Shown piece after piece: positions 8,868 through 18,599 of a DNA stretch of 64,000 nucleotides. Both the position numbers and the translations under genes were made by a program. The stretch is taken from NCBI RefSeq assembly GCF_042655435.1, contig NZ_JBHSMG010000001.1:620001-684000 (forward strand), written 5' to 3'. The stretch is from Lysinimonas soli (GTDB taxonomy: Bacteria > Actinomycetota > Actinomycetes > Actinomycetales > Microbacteriaceae). The stretch's first letter is position 1. Each line of letters begins with the position of its first letter. Below the pieces are notes generated by a model that was not told the DNA's origin, did no database searches, and saw only the letters and a program-made list of their open reading frames with translations.

Positions 8868-10307
8868 GTGGCCCGGCGTTTGCCCTCGCAACCCCCTGTG
8901 CTGCCGGGGTTCTCGTACGTCCACGTGCTCGGCTCGGGCGGGTTCGCCGACGTGTTCCTCTACGAGCAGAACATGCCGCGCCGGCAGGTCGCGGTCAAGG
9001 TCATGCTCAGCGAGGTGGTCAACGAGCAGGTGCGCCAGATGTTCCAGGCCGAGGCGAATCTGATGGCCCAGCTGAGTGCGCATCCGGCGATCCTCACCGT
9101 CTATCAGGCGAGCGTGTCGGCCGACGGCCGGCCCTATCTCGTGATGGAGCTGTGCTCGGCGTCGCTCAGTGAACGCTATCGCCGCGAGCGGATCCCGGTG
9201 CCGGAGGTGCTGCGCATCGCGGTGAAGATCGGCAGCGCGATCGAGACGGCGCACCGGGCCGGTGTGCTGCACCGCGACATCAAGCCGTCGAACATCCTGC
9301 TCACCGCCTACGGGCATCCGGTGCTCTCGGACTTCGGCATCGCGTCGACCCTGGCGACCGCGCGCGAGGAGGACTCCGTCGGGCTGTCGATCCCGTGGTC
9401 GGCGCCCGAGGTGCTGCTCGACGAGGTCCCCGGCAGCATCGCCTCGGAGGTCTGGGCGTTCGCGGCGACCGTCTACTCGCTGCTGGCCGGCCGTTCGCCG
9501 TTCGAGGTGCCGGGCGGATCGAACTCCTCGAGCGATCTGATGTCGCGCATCGCGCGGGCCAAGCCGCAGCCGATCGGGCGCGCCGACGTCCCCGCGAGCC
9601 TCGAGGCGCTGCTGCGCCGGGCGATGTCGCGCCGCCCCGAGTTGCGCCCCGGAAGCGTGCTCGAGTTCATCCGCGAACTGCAGCTCATCGAGACCGAGCT
9701 CGGCGTCGCCCAGACCGCGATCGAGGTCGCGATGGACGACTGGGCGCTCGGCACGGTCGCCGACATGGAGGAGCGCACCCGCTTGCGCCCGCTCGCCGGC
9801 GGAGCGAAGGCCCCGGTCGGTCGCCGGCGTCGGCGGGTCACCGAGCAGGGCGTCGGCACTCCCTACGCGGGTGTCGGCACGCTGCGCGAGGCCAGCGCAC
9901 CCGGTGCCCCGGCATCGCACAGCCGTGGCACACGCCCCCCGCGCGTGCCGCAGGCGCTCACCTGGGTCATCGTCGTCGCCTCCGTGCTGGTGGTCGCACT
10001 CGGTACGACGGCGCTCGTCGTGCTGCTGCGAGCGGGGAGCGCGTCCGGCGGGATTCCGACCGTCACCGACATCTCGGCCAGCCTCTCCGGCACCTCGGTG
10101 CATTTCAGCTGGACGGATCCCGGCCTCGCCGTCAACGACCGGTACCAGATCCAGGTGGTCGGCGGCACCTCGAGCATCCAGTCGAGCCCCAAGTTCGTCG
10201 TGGACGCCGCCCCCGGCGACACGGTGTGCATCACGGTCGCGGTCAACCGCGACGGCAAGACGGGCAGTCCCAGCTCCGAGAAGTGCGTCGACGTGACGAG
10301 TGGGTGA
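8868..10307 (+). CDS. Receptor-type Ser/Thr protein kinase with FN3-like ectodomain
   Basis: PknB-type membrane kinase, 479 residues. Kinase domain about 15-275: glycine loop GSGGFADVF, ATP-binding Lys44 (VAVKVM), catalytic HRDIKPSN with Asp137 and DFG with Asp155. An Arg/Pro-rich juxtamembrane segment leads to a single membrane helix (about 364-387). The outside part (about 396-476) is one fibronectin-III-like domain with Cys454 and Cys473 placed to form a disulphide. It has no PASTA repeats. The start is GTG at 8868 behind GAGGGGG; TAGAAT at 8833-8838 is a likely -10. It is followed 6 bases later by the giant Ig/FN3 protein, whose outside domains are of related type. Confidence 0.93.
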   Translation: MARRLPSQPPVLPGFSYVHVLGSGGFADVFLYEQNMPRRQVAVKVMLSEVVNEQVRQMFQAEANLMAQLSAHPAILTVYQASVSADGRPYLVMELCSASLSERYRRERIPVPEVLRIAVKIGSAIETAHRAGVLHRDIKPSNILLTAYGHPVLSDFGIASTLATAREEDSVGLSIPWSAPEVLLDEVPGSIASEVWAFAATVYSLLAGRSPFEVPGGSNSSSDLMSRIARAKPQPIGRADVPASLEALLRRAMSRRPELRPGSVLEFIRELQLIETELGVAQTAIEVAMDDWALGTVADMEERTRLRPLAGGAKAPVGRRRRRVTEQGVGTPYAGVGTLREASAPGAPASHSRGTRPPRVPQALTWVIVVASVLVVALGTTALVVLLRAGSASGGIPTVTDISASLSGTSVHFSWTDPGLAVNDRYQIQVVGGTSSIQSSPKFVVDAAPGDTVCITVAVNRDGKTGSPSSEKCVDVTSG

Positions 10308-10313
10308 CCGGAC

Positions 10314-13300
10314 GTGATCGGACAGTGGATGGCGGCGCACCGCTCGCTCGTCGCCACGGCGACCAGCGGCACCGTGATCGCGGCCGTCGTGGCGACCCTG
10401 GCCGTCGTCTCGACCGGATTCACGGCCCAGAAGGTCGATCTCGGCGACGGCAGCGTCTGGGTGGGCAACAACTCCTCGCAGGTGATCGGGCGCGCGAATC
10501 CGCAGGTGCTCGAGCTGAACACCGTCGTGCGCAGCACGGGTGCCGAGCTGTCGGTCGTGCAGTCCACTGCGGAGGTTCTGCTCGTCGACCACACGGATGC
10601 GACGGTCTCGATCGTGAACCCGGCCACCTCGACGACGGGCGAGAGCATCGCCCTGCCGCCCCAGCAGCCGGAGGTGTTCCTCGCCGGTGACCGCGCGGTG
10701 ATCTACGCGGCGGGAACGGGCGAGCTGTGGCTCGTCCCCCTCGCCCAGCTGCAGAGCTTCGATGCCACGACCCCGTCGACCCTGAGCCTGGGGGAGGGCA
10801 CCGTCGTGCGGGTGTCTCCCGAGGGGACGCTCGTCGCCTACTCGCCGGGGCTCGGCGAGGTCTACCGCCTCGATGCCAGCAGCTCCGACCAGGTCGAGCA
10901 GCGCTGGAAGGTCGACCTGGGCGCCGCATCCGATCAGGTGCAGATCACGGCGGTCGGCTCGCAATGGGCGGTGCTGGACGTCACCACGCGCAAGCTGGCC
11001 ACCGACGGCCACATCTCCGACCTCTCCGGCGTGATCGCATCCGGAGCGAGCCCCGTGCTCCAGCAGGCCGGCCCCGCCTCCTCGCGCGTGCTGCTCTCGA
11101 CCAGGTCGGGGCTGTACGGCATCCCGTTCGACGGCGGTCAAGCCGAGCGGCTGGTGGACGGGCGCTCGGGCTCGGCGGCCGCGCCCGTGGTGTTGGGCAG
11201 TTGCCAGTACGCGGCCTGGACGTCGGGGACGGCCTGGCGGCACTGCGCGGGGGAGGCGTCGACCGGCACCGTGCTGAGGCTCGACTCGATGCCGGGCGGC
11301 GCGCAACTGACCTTCGCGGCGAACGGGCGACAGCTCGTGCTCAACGACGCGCGCAGCGGCGCCACCTGGGCCGTGCAGCAGCGCGGTGAGTTGATCGACA
11401 ACTGGGACCAGCTGATCCCGAAGGACGACTCGCAGCAGGCCCAGCAGAACAACCAGGACGTGCCGCCCACCGTCGATCCCCAGCAGAAGCCGCCCGTGGC
11501 CGTCGACGACCAGCTGGGAGCGCGTCCGGGCAAGGCGACGATGCTGCCCGTGCTGCTGAACGACTACGACCCGAACGGTGACGTGCTCGTGATCACGCAA
11601 GTCGACACGATCGACGAGACGATCGGGCACATCGACATCGTGGCCCGCAACCAGGAGCTCCAGATCACGCTGGGGCCGACGGCGTCCGGGGTGATCAGCT
11701 TCGGCTACACGATCAGCGACGGGCGCGGTGGCACCGCGAGCGCGACCGTACACCTCACGGTGCGCACCCCCGACGAGAACTCCGCGCCGCAGCAGGTCAG
11801 GGTGACGAAGACGACCGTCGCCGGGGGCGGCCGGGTCTCGACGCAGGTCATCGGCGACTGGATCGACCCCGACGGCGACCCGTTCTTCCTGAGCTCGGCG
11901 ACGACGTCCGGGACCGACCACCTGAGCTACCAGCCGGACGGGGTCGTGGTCTTCTCGGACTCCGGTGACGGGGGGCTGCAGAAGTCGGTCACCCTCACCA
12001 TGAGCGACGGCCGCGCCGAGGGCAACGGCAGCCTCGCCGTCACCGTGAAGCCGCAGGGCCAGGTGCCGATCGTGATCGAACCGTGGGTCGCCCTTGCCAC
12101 CGCGGGCGAGACGATCACGATCAGCCCGATGTCGCACGTGCGCGGCGGCAACGGCCCGCTGCGCCTGAATGCCGTTCCTGCGAAGGCCGGCACCACGATC
12201 GTGCCCAGCTTCGACGCGGGAACCTTCACCTTCACGAGCGAGGTGGTGGGAACCCACTACGTCGACATCACGATCACCGACGGCCAGCAGACGCAGACCG
12301 GGCTGGTGCGCGTGGACGTCTCGGCGCCGCCCAGCGCCGGCACCCGGCCCATCACGGTGCCGCAGACCATCTTCGTGTCGACGCTCGGCAGCAACACGAT
12401 CGATCCGACCCAGACCGACATCGACCCGGCGGGCGGGGTGCTCGTCGTCACGGGACTGCTCGATGTGCCGCCGAACTCGGGCGTCGAGGCCGAGATCCTC
12501 GATCAGCACCAGGTGCGGGTCACGCTGAGCAAACCGTTGCAGGGTGCCAACGTGGTGTTCAACTACCGCATCAGCAACGGCCTGGCCGACGCGGTCGGCA
12601 CGATCACGGTCGTCGAGATCCCTCGGCCGGCCCAGTTGCAGCCCCCGGTCGCGACCGACGACTCGGTGACGGTCCGGGTCGGCGACGCGATCGACATCCC
12701 CGTGCTCGCGAACGATCAGCAGCCGGACGGGCAGCCGATCCAGCTGCTGCCCCGCCTCGCCCAGCCCCTTCCGAGCGGTGCGGGACTGCTGTTCGTCTCG
12801 GGCGACCGGCTGAGCTACCTGGCACCGTCGACCGCCGGCAACTACTCGGCGGTCTACTCGATCGCGGGGCCGGACGGGCAGACCGCCCAGGCCCGCGTGA
12901 GCATCTCGGTGCGCGAGGTCGACCCGGCCACCAACAATCCGCCGGTTCCCCAGCAGGTCACGGCGCGCGTGCTCGCGGGCGAGACGGTCAGCATCCCGAT
13001 CCCCTTGGCCGGCATCGACCCGGATGGCGACTCCGTGCAGCTGATCGGCGTCGGCAGCAACCCCGAGAAGGGCTCGGTGCTCTCGGTCGCGAACGGATCG
13101 ATCGTGTACCAGGCCGGCGACTACTCCTCGGGCACCGACAGCTTCAGCTACACGGTCGTCGACGGACTCGGCGCGCGAGCGACCGGGACGGTCCGGGTGG
13201 GGATCAGTGCACGCCTCGGGGGCGCCCGCAACCCCGTGGCGAACGCCGACTCGGTCGAGGTGCGGCCGGGCCGCACCGTCTCGGTGCAGGTGCTTGCCAA

Positions 13301-16247
13301 CGACTCCGACCCGGATGGTTCGCCGCTCACGGTGACCGCGGTCGCCCCGAACACCCCCGGCACCAAGGCCACGATCGTCGACAAGACCATCGTCGACATC
13401 ACCCCGCCGAAGAGTCCGGGCACCTACTCGGTGATCTACACGATCCAGAACGAGTACGGCGGCACGAGCTCGAACTTCGTCACCGTGAAGGTCGACCCCA
13501 ACGCGCCGCTCGCGTACCCGGTGGTGAACGACACCACGTTGTCGGTGACCGACGTCATCGGGCGGGATTCGGTGGATGTCGCGGTGCTCGACAACGTCTT
13601 CTTCGCCGACGGCAGTGTGAACTCCCTGGGCGTCGCCCTCCTGCAGGGCTACAGCGGCTCGGCACAGGTGCTCGCCGACAAGAAGATCCGCGTGCAGATC
13701 GGCAACAAGAGCCAGATCATCCCGTTCTCGGTGTCGCATCCCGACGACGACTCGGTCAAGTCGTACGGGTTCATCCGAGTGCCCGGCTACGACGACGCCC
13801 TTCCGCAGGTGAACCTCAAGGCGCCGCAGCTCAGGGTCAAGAGCGAGCAGCCGCTCACGATCGATCTGAACCAGTACGTCGTGGCTCTCGGCGGCTCGCG
13901 CGTGCACCTCACCGACACGGCCTCGGTCAAGGCAACCCACGCCAACGGCGATCCGCTCGTGGTCGACGACCACACGCTCAAGTACACCTCGGCGGATCGC
14001 TACTTCGGGCCCGCGTCGATCACCTTCGAGGTCACCGACGCCGGTTCGGCCGGCGATCCCAGCGCCCACACCGCGATCCTGACGCTGGCCATCGACGTGC
14101 AGCCGCGCGACAACCAGCCGCCCTCGTTCATCGGCGGCGTCGTCGACTTCGAACCGGGGCAGCAGAAGGAGCTCGATCTCGTCCGGCTCACGAACTACCC
14201 GTATCCGGACGTCAACGAGCTGAGCTACACCGTGCTCGCCCCCGATCCGCCCGGCTTCAGCTACACGCTCAACGGACAGCGCCTCGAGCTGACGGCCTCC
14301 GACGGCGCGCAGAAGGGCAGCACGACCTCGATCTCGATCGGCGTGCGCGATGCCGTCAACAACGGACTCGCGGGCACCATCCAGTTGCAGGTCGTGCCCT
14401 CGACCCGGCCCCTGGCCAAGCCGGTGCCCGACACCGCGGTCGCGCGCCGCGGGCAGACCACCACGGTCGACGTGCTGAGCAACGACCAGGCCAACAACCC
14501 GTTCCCCGGAACGCCGCTGCGCGTCATCGACATCCGGGGCATCGATGGCGCCTCGCTGCCCGACGGCGTGACCGTCGCACCGAGTGCCGACAAGTCGCAG
14601 GTCTCGGTGACGGTCAACGGCACGGCCGCGCCGGCCGATGTGAACATCCAGTACGAGGTCGCCGACGCGACAGGTGATCCGGATCGTTACGTCTGGGGCA
14701 ACGCGACGGTCTCGATCCAGGACGTGCCCGACCCCGTGACGAACTTCCGCGTCACCGAGTTCGGCGATCGCTATCTCAAGCTCTCGTGGGTGCCCGGCCA
14801 GTTCAACAACTCGCCGATCACCGAGTACGACGTGACGATGACCACGGCCTCGAGCGGCGCCGTGCTCTCGACCACGGCGTGCACGACGACCGTCGGATGT
14901 CAGATCACCACCCCCGGCAACGGCCCGTCGAACGCGGTGCGGTTCTCGGTCGTCGCCGTCAACGCGATCGGACCGTCCAGCGCGCAGACCGCCGGGCCGA
15001 TCTGGTCGGATGTCATCCCACCGCCGCCCGCGGGCCTCACCTCCCGGCCGCTCGACCACGGCCTTCGCGTCGGGTGGAAGAAGCCGGCCGACACCGGGGG
15101 CGGAAGCCCCATCGAGCAGTACGTGGTCGTCGTCGGCGGCATCACGCAGTTCGTCTCCGTGAGCAGTTCCGATCCGGTCGGCACCCAGTACTGGATCAAC
15201 ACCACCTCGGGGTCGATCGCCAACGGGGCCGCGGTCGGATTCTCGGTGAGCGCGCGCAACAGCGCACCGAACTCCCTCGCGACCTGGAACGAGTCCGACG
15301 GGACCGGAGTCCCGGCCGGGGTCCCCATCGTGGCGGGCAGCCCGAGCGCGACCGGATCGACGACCGACGGGACGACCGCGAGCGTGTCGTGGCCGGGGGC
15401 CTTCAGCGACAACGGCGCCGGCATCACGGACTACTACGTGGCGCTCTACACCGGATCGGCTCCGAGCTGCACGGTGACCGGCGTCGAGAGCGGCTCGCCG
15501 GTGCTGTCGGCACCGAGCGGTCCCGGGGTCCAGCACCTCGGCGGCGGGGCGAGCAGCACGAGCTACTCGGGGCTGTCGGCGAACCAGACCTACTCGATCA
15601 CCGTGTACGCCTACAACGGCCAGGGCTGCACGGCGTCGCCCTCGGTGCAGGTCACTCCCAGGGCCGCGCCGGGCACGGTCACCGGGATCACCGCATCCGG
15701 GCCGGCATCGAGCGGGACCGGCACCTGGGACTACAGCATCGCCGGCCTGGCGATCGGCTCCGGCTCGACGGCCTACTCGGGCTACCAGTACCGATACGTC
15801 TCCGGCGCCGAGGGGTCGGAGCACGGCTACGTGACGACCGGAAGCGCCCTGCTGACCACCGACGGCTCCCAGTACGGCAACGCGGTGAGCGTCGAGGTCA
15901 AGGCCTGCAACGCCTACCCCGGTGGTGTCGTGCTGTGCAGCGCCGACTGGTCGGCGCCCTTCTCCTTGGGCACGCCCGTCGACAACAGTGTTCCCGGCGG
16001 GTTGACGGCCACCTCGACCGGCCCCCTCGGGGGCGACTGGACCTGGGGGTCGTCGCCGAGCGGGTCGTACGACTCCCTGCAGTACTCCTGCGACGGCGGC
16101 GCCACCTGGACCGATCTGGCCTTCGGCGCAGGCGGAAGCTGCCACACGCTCGGGGTGCCGCAGCCCGCCGATCTGCAGATCCGCATCCAGGCTGACGGGG
16201 TGAGCGGCGGCTTTGTGCGAAGTTACTCATGGACGGACTTCAACTGA
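10314..16247 (+). CDS. Giant membrane-anchored Ig-like/FN3 repeat protein
   Basis: Predicted cell-surface fibre of 1977 residues. One N-terminal membrane helix (about 11-35) leaves the rest outside. Residues about 40-380 look like a beta-propeller or WD-like region. From about 392 to 1470 I count eleven tandem Ig/cadherin-like modules with the recurring pattern DDS-x-x-VRPG, VLANDSDPDG and SYTVVDG. From about 1472 to the end there are roughly five fibronectin type III domains. There is no LPxTG motif and no second membrane helix. It sits between the receptor kinase and the MoxR ATPase. Such proteins are common in Microbacteriaceae next to this gene set; function is unknown, and adhesion or envelope scaffolding is inference. 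GTG start. Confidence 0.85.
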   Translation: MIGQWMAAHRSLVATATSGTVIAAVVATLAVVSTGFTAQKVDLGDGSVWVGNNSSQVIGRANPQVLELNTVVRSTGAELSVVQSTAEVLLVDHTDATVSIVNPATSTTGESIALPPQQPEVFLAGDRAVIYAAGTGELWLVPLAQLQSFDATTPSTLSLGEGTVVRVSPEGTLVAYSPGLGEVYRLDASSSDQVEQRWKVDLGAASDQVQITAVGSQWAVLDVTTRKLATDGHISDLSGVIASGASPVLQQAGPASSRVLLSTRSGLYGIPFDGGQAERLVDGRSGSAAAPVVLGSCQYAAWTSGTAWRHCAGEASTGTVLRLDSMPGGAQLTFAANGRQLVLNDARSGATWAVQQRGELIDNWDQLIPKDDSQQAQQNNQDVPPTVDPQQKPPVAVDDQLGARPGKATMLPVLLNDYDPNGDVLVITQVDTIDETIGHIDIVARNQELQITLGPTASGVISFGYTISDGRGGTASATVHLTVRTPDENSAPQQVRVTKTTVAGGGRVSTQVIGDWIDPDGDPFFLSSATTSGTDHLSYQPDGVVVFSDSGDGGLQKSVTLTMSDGRAEGNGSLAVTVKPQGQVPIVIEPWVALATAGETITISPMSHVRGGNGPLRLNAVPAKAGTTIVPSFDAGTFTFTSEVVGTHYVDITITDGQQTQTGLVRVDVSAPPSAGTRPITVPQTIFVSTLGSNTIDPTQTDIDPAGGVLVVTGLLDVPPNSGVEAEILDQHQVRVTLSKPLQGANVVFNYRISNGLADAVGTITVVEIPRPAQLQPPVATDDSVTVRVGDAIDIPVLANDQQPDGQPIQLLPRLAQPLPSGAGLLFVSGDRLSYLAPSTAGNYSAVYSIAGPDGQTAQARVSISVREVDPATNNPPVPQQVTARVLAGETVSIPIPLAGIDPDGDSVQLIGVGSNPEKGSVLSVANGSIVYQAGDYSSGTDSFSYTVVDGLGARATGTVRVGISARLGGARNPVANADSVEVRPGRTVSVQVLANDSDPDGSPLTVTAVAPNTPGTKATIVDKTIVDITPPKSPGTYSVIYTIQNEYGGTSSNFVTVKVDPNAPLAYPVVNDTTLSVTDVIGRDSVDVAVLDNVFFADGSVNSLGVALLQGYSGSAQVLADKKIRVQIGNKSQIIPFSVSHPDDDSVKSYGFIRVPGYDDALPQVNLKAPQLRVKSEQPLTIDLNQYVVALGGSRVHLTDTASVKATHANGDPLVVDDHTLKYTSADRYFGPASITFEVTDAGSAGDPSAHTAILTLAIDVQPRDNQPPSFIGGVVDFEPGQQKELDLVRLTNYPYPDVNELSYTVLAPDPPGFSYTLNGQRLELTASDGAQKGSTTSISIGVRDAVNNGLAGTIQLQVVPSTRPLAKPVPDTAVARRGQTTTVDVLSNDQANNPFPGTPLRVIDIRGIDGASLPDGVTVAPSADKSQVSVTVNGTAAPADVNIQYEVADATGDPDRYVWGNATVSIQDVPDPVTNFRVTEFGDRYLKLSWVPGQFNNSPITEYDVTMTTASSGAVLSTTACTTTVGCQITTPGNGPSNAVRFSVVAVNAIGPSSAQTAGPIWSDVIPPPPAGLTSRPLDHGLRVGWKKPADTGGGSPIEQYVVVVGGITQFVSVSSSDPVGTQYWINTTSGSIANGAAVGFSVSARNSAPNSLATWNESDGTGVPAGVPIVAGSPSATGSTTDGTTASVSWPGAFSDNGAGITDYYVALYTGSAPSCTVTGVESGSPVLSAPSGPGVQHLGGGASSTSYSGLSANQTYSITVYAYNGQGCTASPSVQVTPRAAPGTVTGITASGPASSGTGTWDYSIAGLAIGSGSTAYSGYQYRYVSGAEGSEHGYVTTGSALLTTDGSQYGNAVSVEVKACNAYPGGVVLCSADWSAPFSLGTPVDNSVPGGLTATSTGPLGGDWTWGSSPSGSYDSLQYSCDGGATWTDLAFGAGGSCHTLGVPQPADLQIRIQADGVSGGFVRSYSWTDFN

Positions 16248-16287
16248 TGACCCGACCGCAGACCCGAAACGAGAGGATCACCCGGCG

Positions 16288-17259
16288 ATGACCATGACCC
16301 CGGAACAGGCGTACGCCTTCCAGGAGACCTTCGGCCGCTTGGTCGCCAACGTCGAGCAGGTGCTGCTGGGGAAGACGTTCGTCGTGCGCCTGGGCTTCGT
16401 CGCCCTGTTCAGCGAGGGCCACCTGCTGCTCGAGGACTTCCCCGGTACGGGCAAGACCTCGCTCGCGCGCGCGATCGGCCAGAGCGTGTCGGGAACGAGC
16501 AACCGCATCCAGTTCACCCCCGATCTGCTCCCCGGAGACATCACGGGGGTGAGCGTCTACGACCAGCGCACGGGGCGGTTCGACTTCCACTCCGGTCCGG
16601 TGTTCGCCAACATCGTGCTGGCCGACGAGATCAACCGGGCCAGCCCCAAGACGCAGGCCGCTCTGCTCGAGGTCATGGAGGAGGGGCAGGTCACGGTCGA
16701 CGGCGAGACGCACCCGGTGGACGCCCCGTTCATGGTCATCGCGACCCAGAACCCCATCGAGCAGGCCGGCACCTACCGGTTGCCCGAGGCCCAGCTCGAC
16801 CGCTTCCTGCTCAAGGCCTCGATCGGGTACCCCGATCACGCCTCGACGCTGCGGATCCTCGAGGGCGCGGGCGTCAAGGCGCACGACACGACGGTGCCCT
16901 CCATCGTGACCGCGGATGCCGTGCTCGAGATGGCCCAGCTGGCCCGCACGGTGCACGTCGACCCGAGTGTCAACGACTACGTCTCGCGTCTCGTGGAGTC
17001 CACCCGCAGCGCCAGCGAGGTGCGTCTCGGAGTGAGCGTGCGCGGCGCGCTCGCACTCGTGCGCGCGGCGAAGACCCTGGCGGCGGCGAGCGGACGGCAC
17101 TACGTCGTCCCGGATGACGTGAAGTCGCTCGCCGAGCCCGTGCTCTCGCATCGCCTGGTGCTCGATCCGGAGTCGGAGTTCGACGGGGTCACCGCCTCCA
17201 GCGTGATCGCCCAGTTGCTGCTTGAGACCGCACCGCCGAGTGATCGGCAAGCCGTGTGA
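16288..17259 (+). CDS. MoxR family AAA+ ATPase
   Basis: Cytosolic AAA+ chaperone-like ATPase of 323 residues. Walker A is FPGTGKTSLA (51-60), Walker B is VLADEINRASP with Asp113-Glu114, and the sensor region IATQNPIEQAGTY and LPEAQLDRFLLK follow, all typical of MoxR. I use the ATG at 16288 behind GAGAGGA and not the earlier in-frame start, which would overlap the giant gene and add residues outside the family. The next gene is DUF58, which starts inside this stop codon; MoxR-DUF58 pairs with a transglutaminase protein are a recurring set thought to help maturation or activation of membrane complexes. Confidence 0.94.
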   Translation: MTMTPEQAYAFQETFGRLVANVEQVLLGKTFVVRLGFVALFSEGHLLLEDFPGTGKTSLARAIGQSVSGTSNRIQFTPDLLPGDITGVSVYDQRTGRFDFHSGPVFANIVLADEINRASPKTQAALLEVMEEGQVTVDGETHPVDAPFMVIATQNPIEQAGTYRLPEAQLDRFLLKASIGYPDHASTLRILEGAGVKAHDTTVPSIVTADAVLEMAQLARTVHVDPSVNDYVSRLVESTRSASEVRLGVSVRGALALVRAAKTLAAASGRHYVVPDDVKSLAEPVLSHRLVLDPESEFDGVTASSVIAQLLLETAPPSDRQAV

Positions 17260-18599
17260 GCACCCCCCAGTCCGAGCCGATCGGGCCGAGCAACACCCGC
17301 AGCCGGCTCGTGGGCACCCGCGAGGGCGTGCTCGCGGATGCCGTCGTCAACGTCGTCCGCGCCGCCGACGCGCTCCGAACGGCGGCGGCTCGGCTCGGTG
17401 CCCGGATCGCCTCCGTGATCACCCCGCTCGGCTGGGTCATGCTCGGGGTGATCCCGCTCGCGTTCGCGGCCGGGTACGTTCTGGGCTGGATGGAACTCGC
17501 CGCGGTCGCGTGGGCCGGACTCGTGCTCGCCCTGATCGCCGTGCTCTACCTGGTGGGTCGCTCGCCGTTCCACGTCGGCCTGGGACTGGAGCACCGTCGG
17601 GTGGTCGTCGGCGAGCCGGCGGGCGGGGTGGTCACCGTCGACAACCCGGGCCGTCGGCGCACGCTCGGCGTCAAGGTCGAGATCCCGGTCGGCGAGGGAC
17701 TCGCGGAGCTCGCGATGCCGAGCCTTCGCCGCGACGCCCGGTTCCGTCAGCAGTTCGCCATTCCGACCCGCCGCCGCGGCGTCATCACGATCGGACCGGT
17801 CCGCACCGTGCGGGCCGACCCGATCGGGCTGGTGCGGCGCGAGCTGATCTGGACCGACACCGTCGAACTGGTCGTTCATCCTCGGACCATCGGGGTCCCC
17901 TCCACCAGCACCGGCCTGATCAGGGACCTGGAGGGGGCTGCCACCCGCGACCTCACCTCGAGCGATGTCGCTTTCCACGCGCTGCGCGAGTACCAGGCCG
18001 GCGACGAACGCCGGTACATCCACTGGAAGTCGACGGCGAAGACCGGAACCTACATGGTCCGTCAGTTCGAGCAGACCCGGCGCAGCCATCTGGTCGTCGC
18101 GCTGAGCCTCGCGGCACGGGACTACGCCAGCGACGAGCAGTTCGAACTGGCCGTCAGCGCCGCCGGCAGTCTGGGCGTGCGCGCCATCCACGACGGCCGC
18201 ACCGTGTCCGTCGTGGTGAGCGCCGTGACCGCCGAGTTCGCCAAGCGCACCAACTACGCCGTGCGCTCGCTGGCCACCCACCTCCCGGCGCGCCTGCTCG
18301 ACGATCTCGCCGTCGTCGAGTCGGCGGCATCGGCACTGCGCATCCGTGACGTCGCCCGGGTCGCGGCCGACGAGGTCGTCGGTATCTCGGTCGCCTTCCT
18401 GATCTGCGGTTCGACGCCGACCGCCGCCGAGCTGCGGGCGGCATCCGCCTCGTTCCCGTCCGACGTCGGCGTAGTGGCGATCGTCTGCAACCCGGATGCC
18501 CTTCCCGGCTTCCGACGGGTGGCCGGTCTCAGCGTGCTGACGATCGGATACCTCGACGACCTCCGCATCGCTCTCGCCCGCTCGGCGGCCGTGGCATGA
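17256..18599 (+). CDS. DUF58 domain protein
   Basis: Membrane protein of 447 residues. Two hydrophobic segments (about 54-75 and 80-102) precede a beta-rich region and the DUF58 signature at about 241-270 (REYQAGDERRYIHWKSTA, then MVRQFE). DUF58 proteins are the usual partner of MoxR; some contain a von Willebrand A-like fold with a metal site. The gene overlaps MoxR upstream by four bases (GTGA) and the transglutaminase-fold gene downstream by four bases (ATGA), so all three are translationally coupled. Biochemical role unknown. Confidence 0.9.
   Translation: MSTPQSEPIGPSNTRSRLVGTREGVLADAVVNVVRAADALRTAAARLGARIASVITPLGWVMLGVIPLAFAAGYVLGWMELAAVAWAGLVLALIAVLYLVGRSPFHVGLGLEHRRVVVGEPAGGVVTVDNPGRRRTLGVKVEIPVGEGLAELAMPSLRRDARFRQQFAIPTRRRGVITIGPVRTVRADPIGLVRRELIWTDTVELVVHPRTIGVPSTSTGLIRDLEGAATRDLTSSDVAFHALREYQAGDERRYIHWKSTAKTGTYMVRQFEQTRRSHLVVALSLAARDYASDEQFELAVSAAGSLGVRAIHDGRTVSVVVSAVTAEFAKRTNYAVRSLATHLPARLLDDLAVVESAASALRIRDVARVAADEVVGISVAFLICGSTPTAAELRAASASFPSDVGVVAIVCNPDALPGFRRVAGLSVLTIGYLDDLRIALARSAAVA

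Noticed and set aside
8847..16145. 2432-codon open frame on the minus strand
   Set aside because: It lies antisense to the kinase and the giant Ig/FN3 gene, its product is Arg/His/Asp/Gly/Val-rich without domains, and it arises because high-GC genes rarely have stops in this antisense phase.
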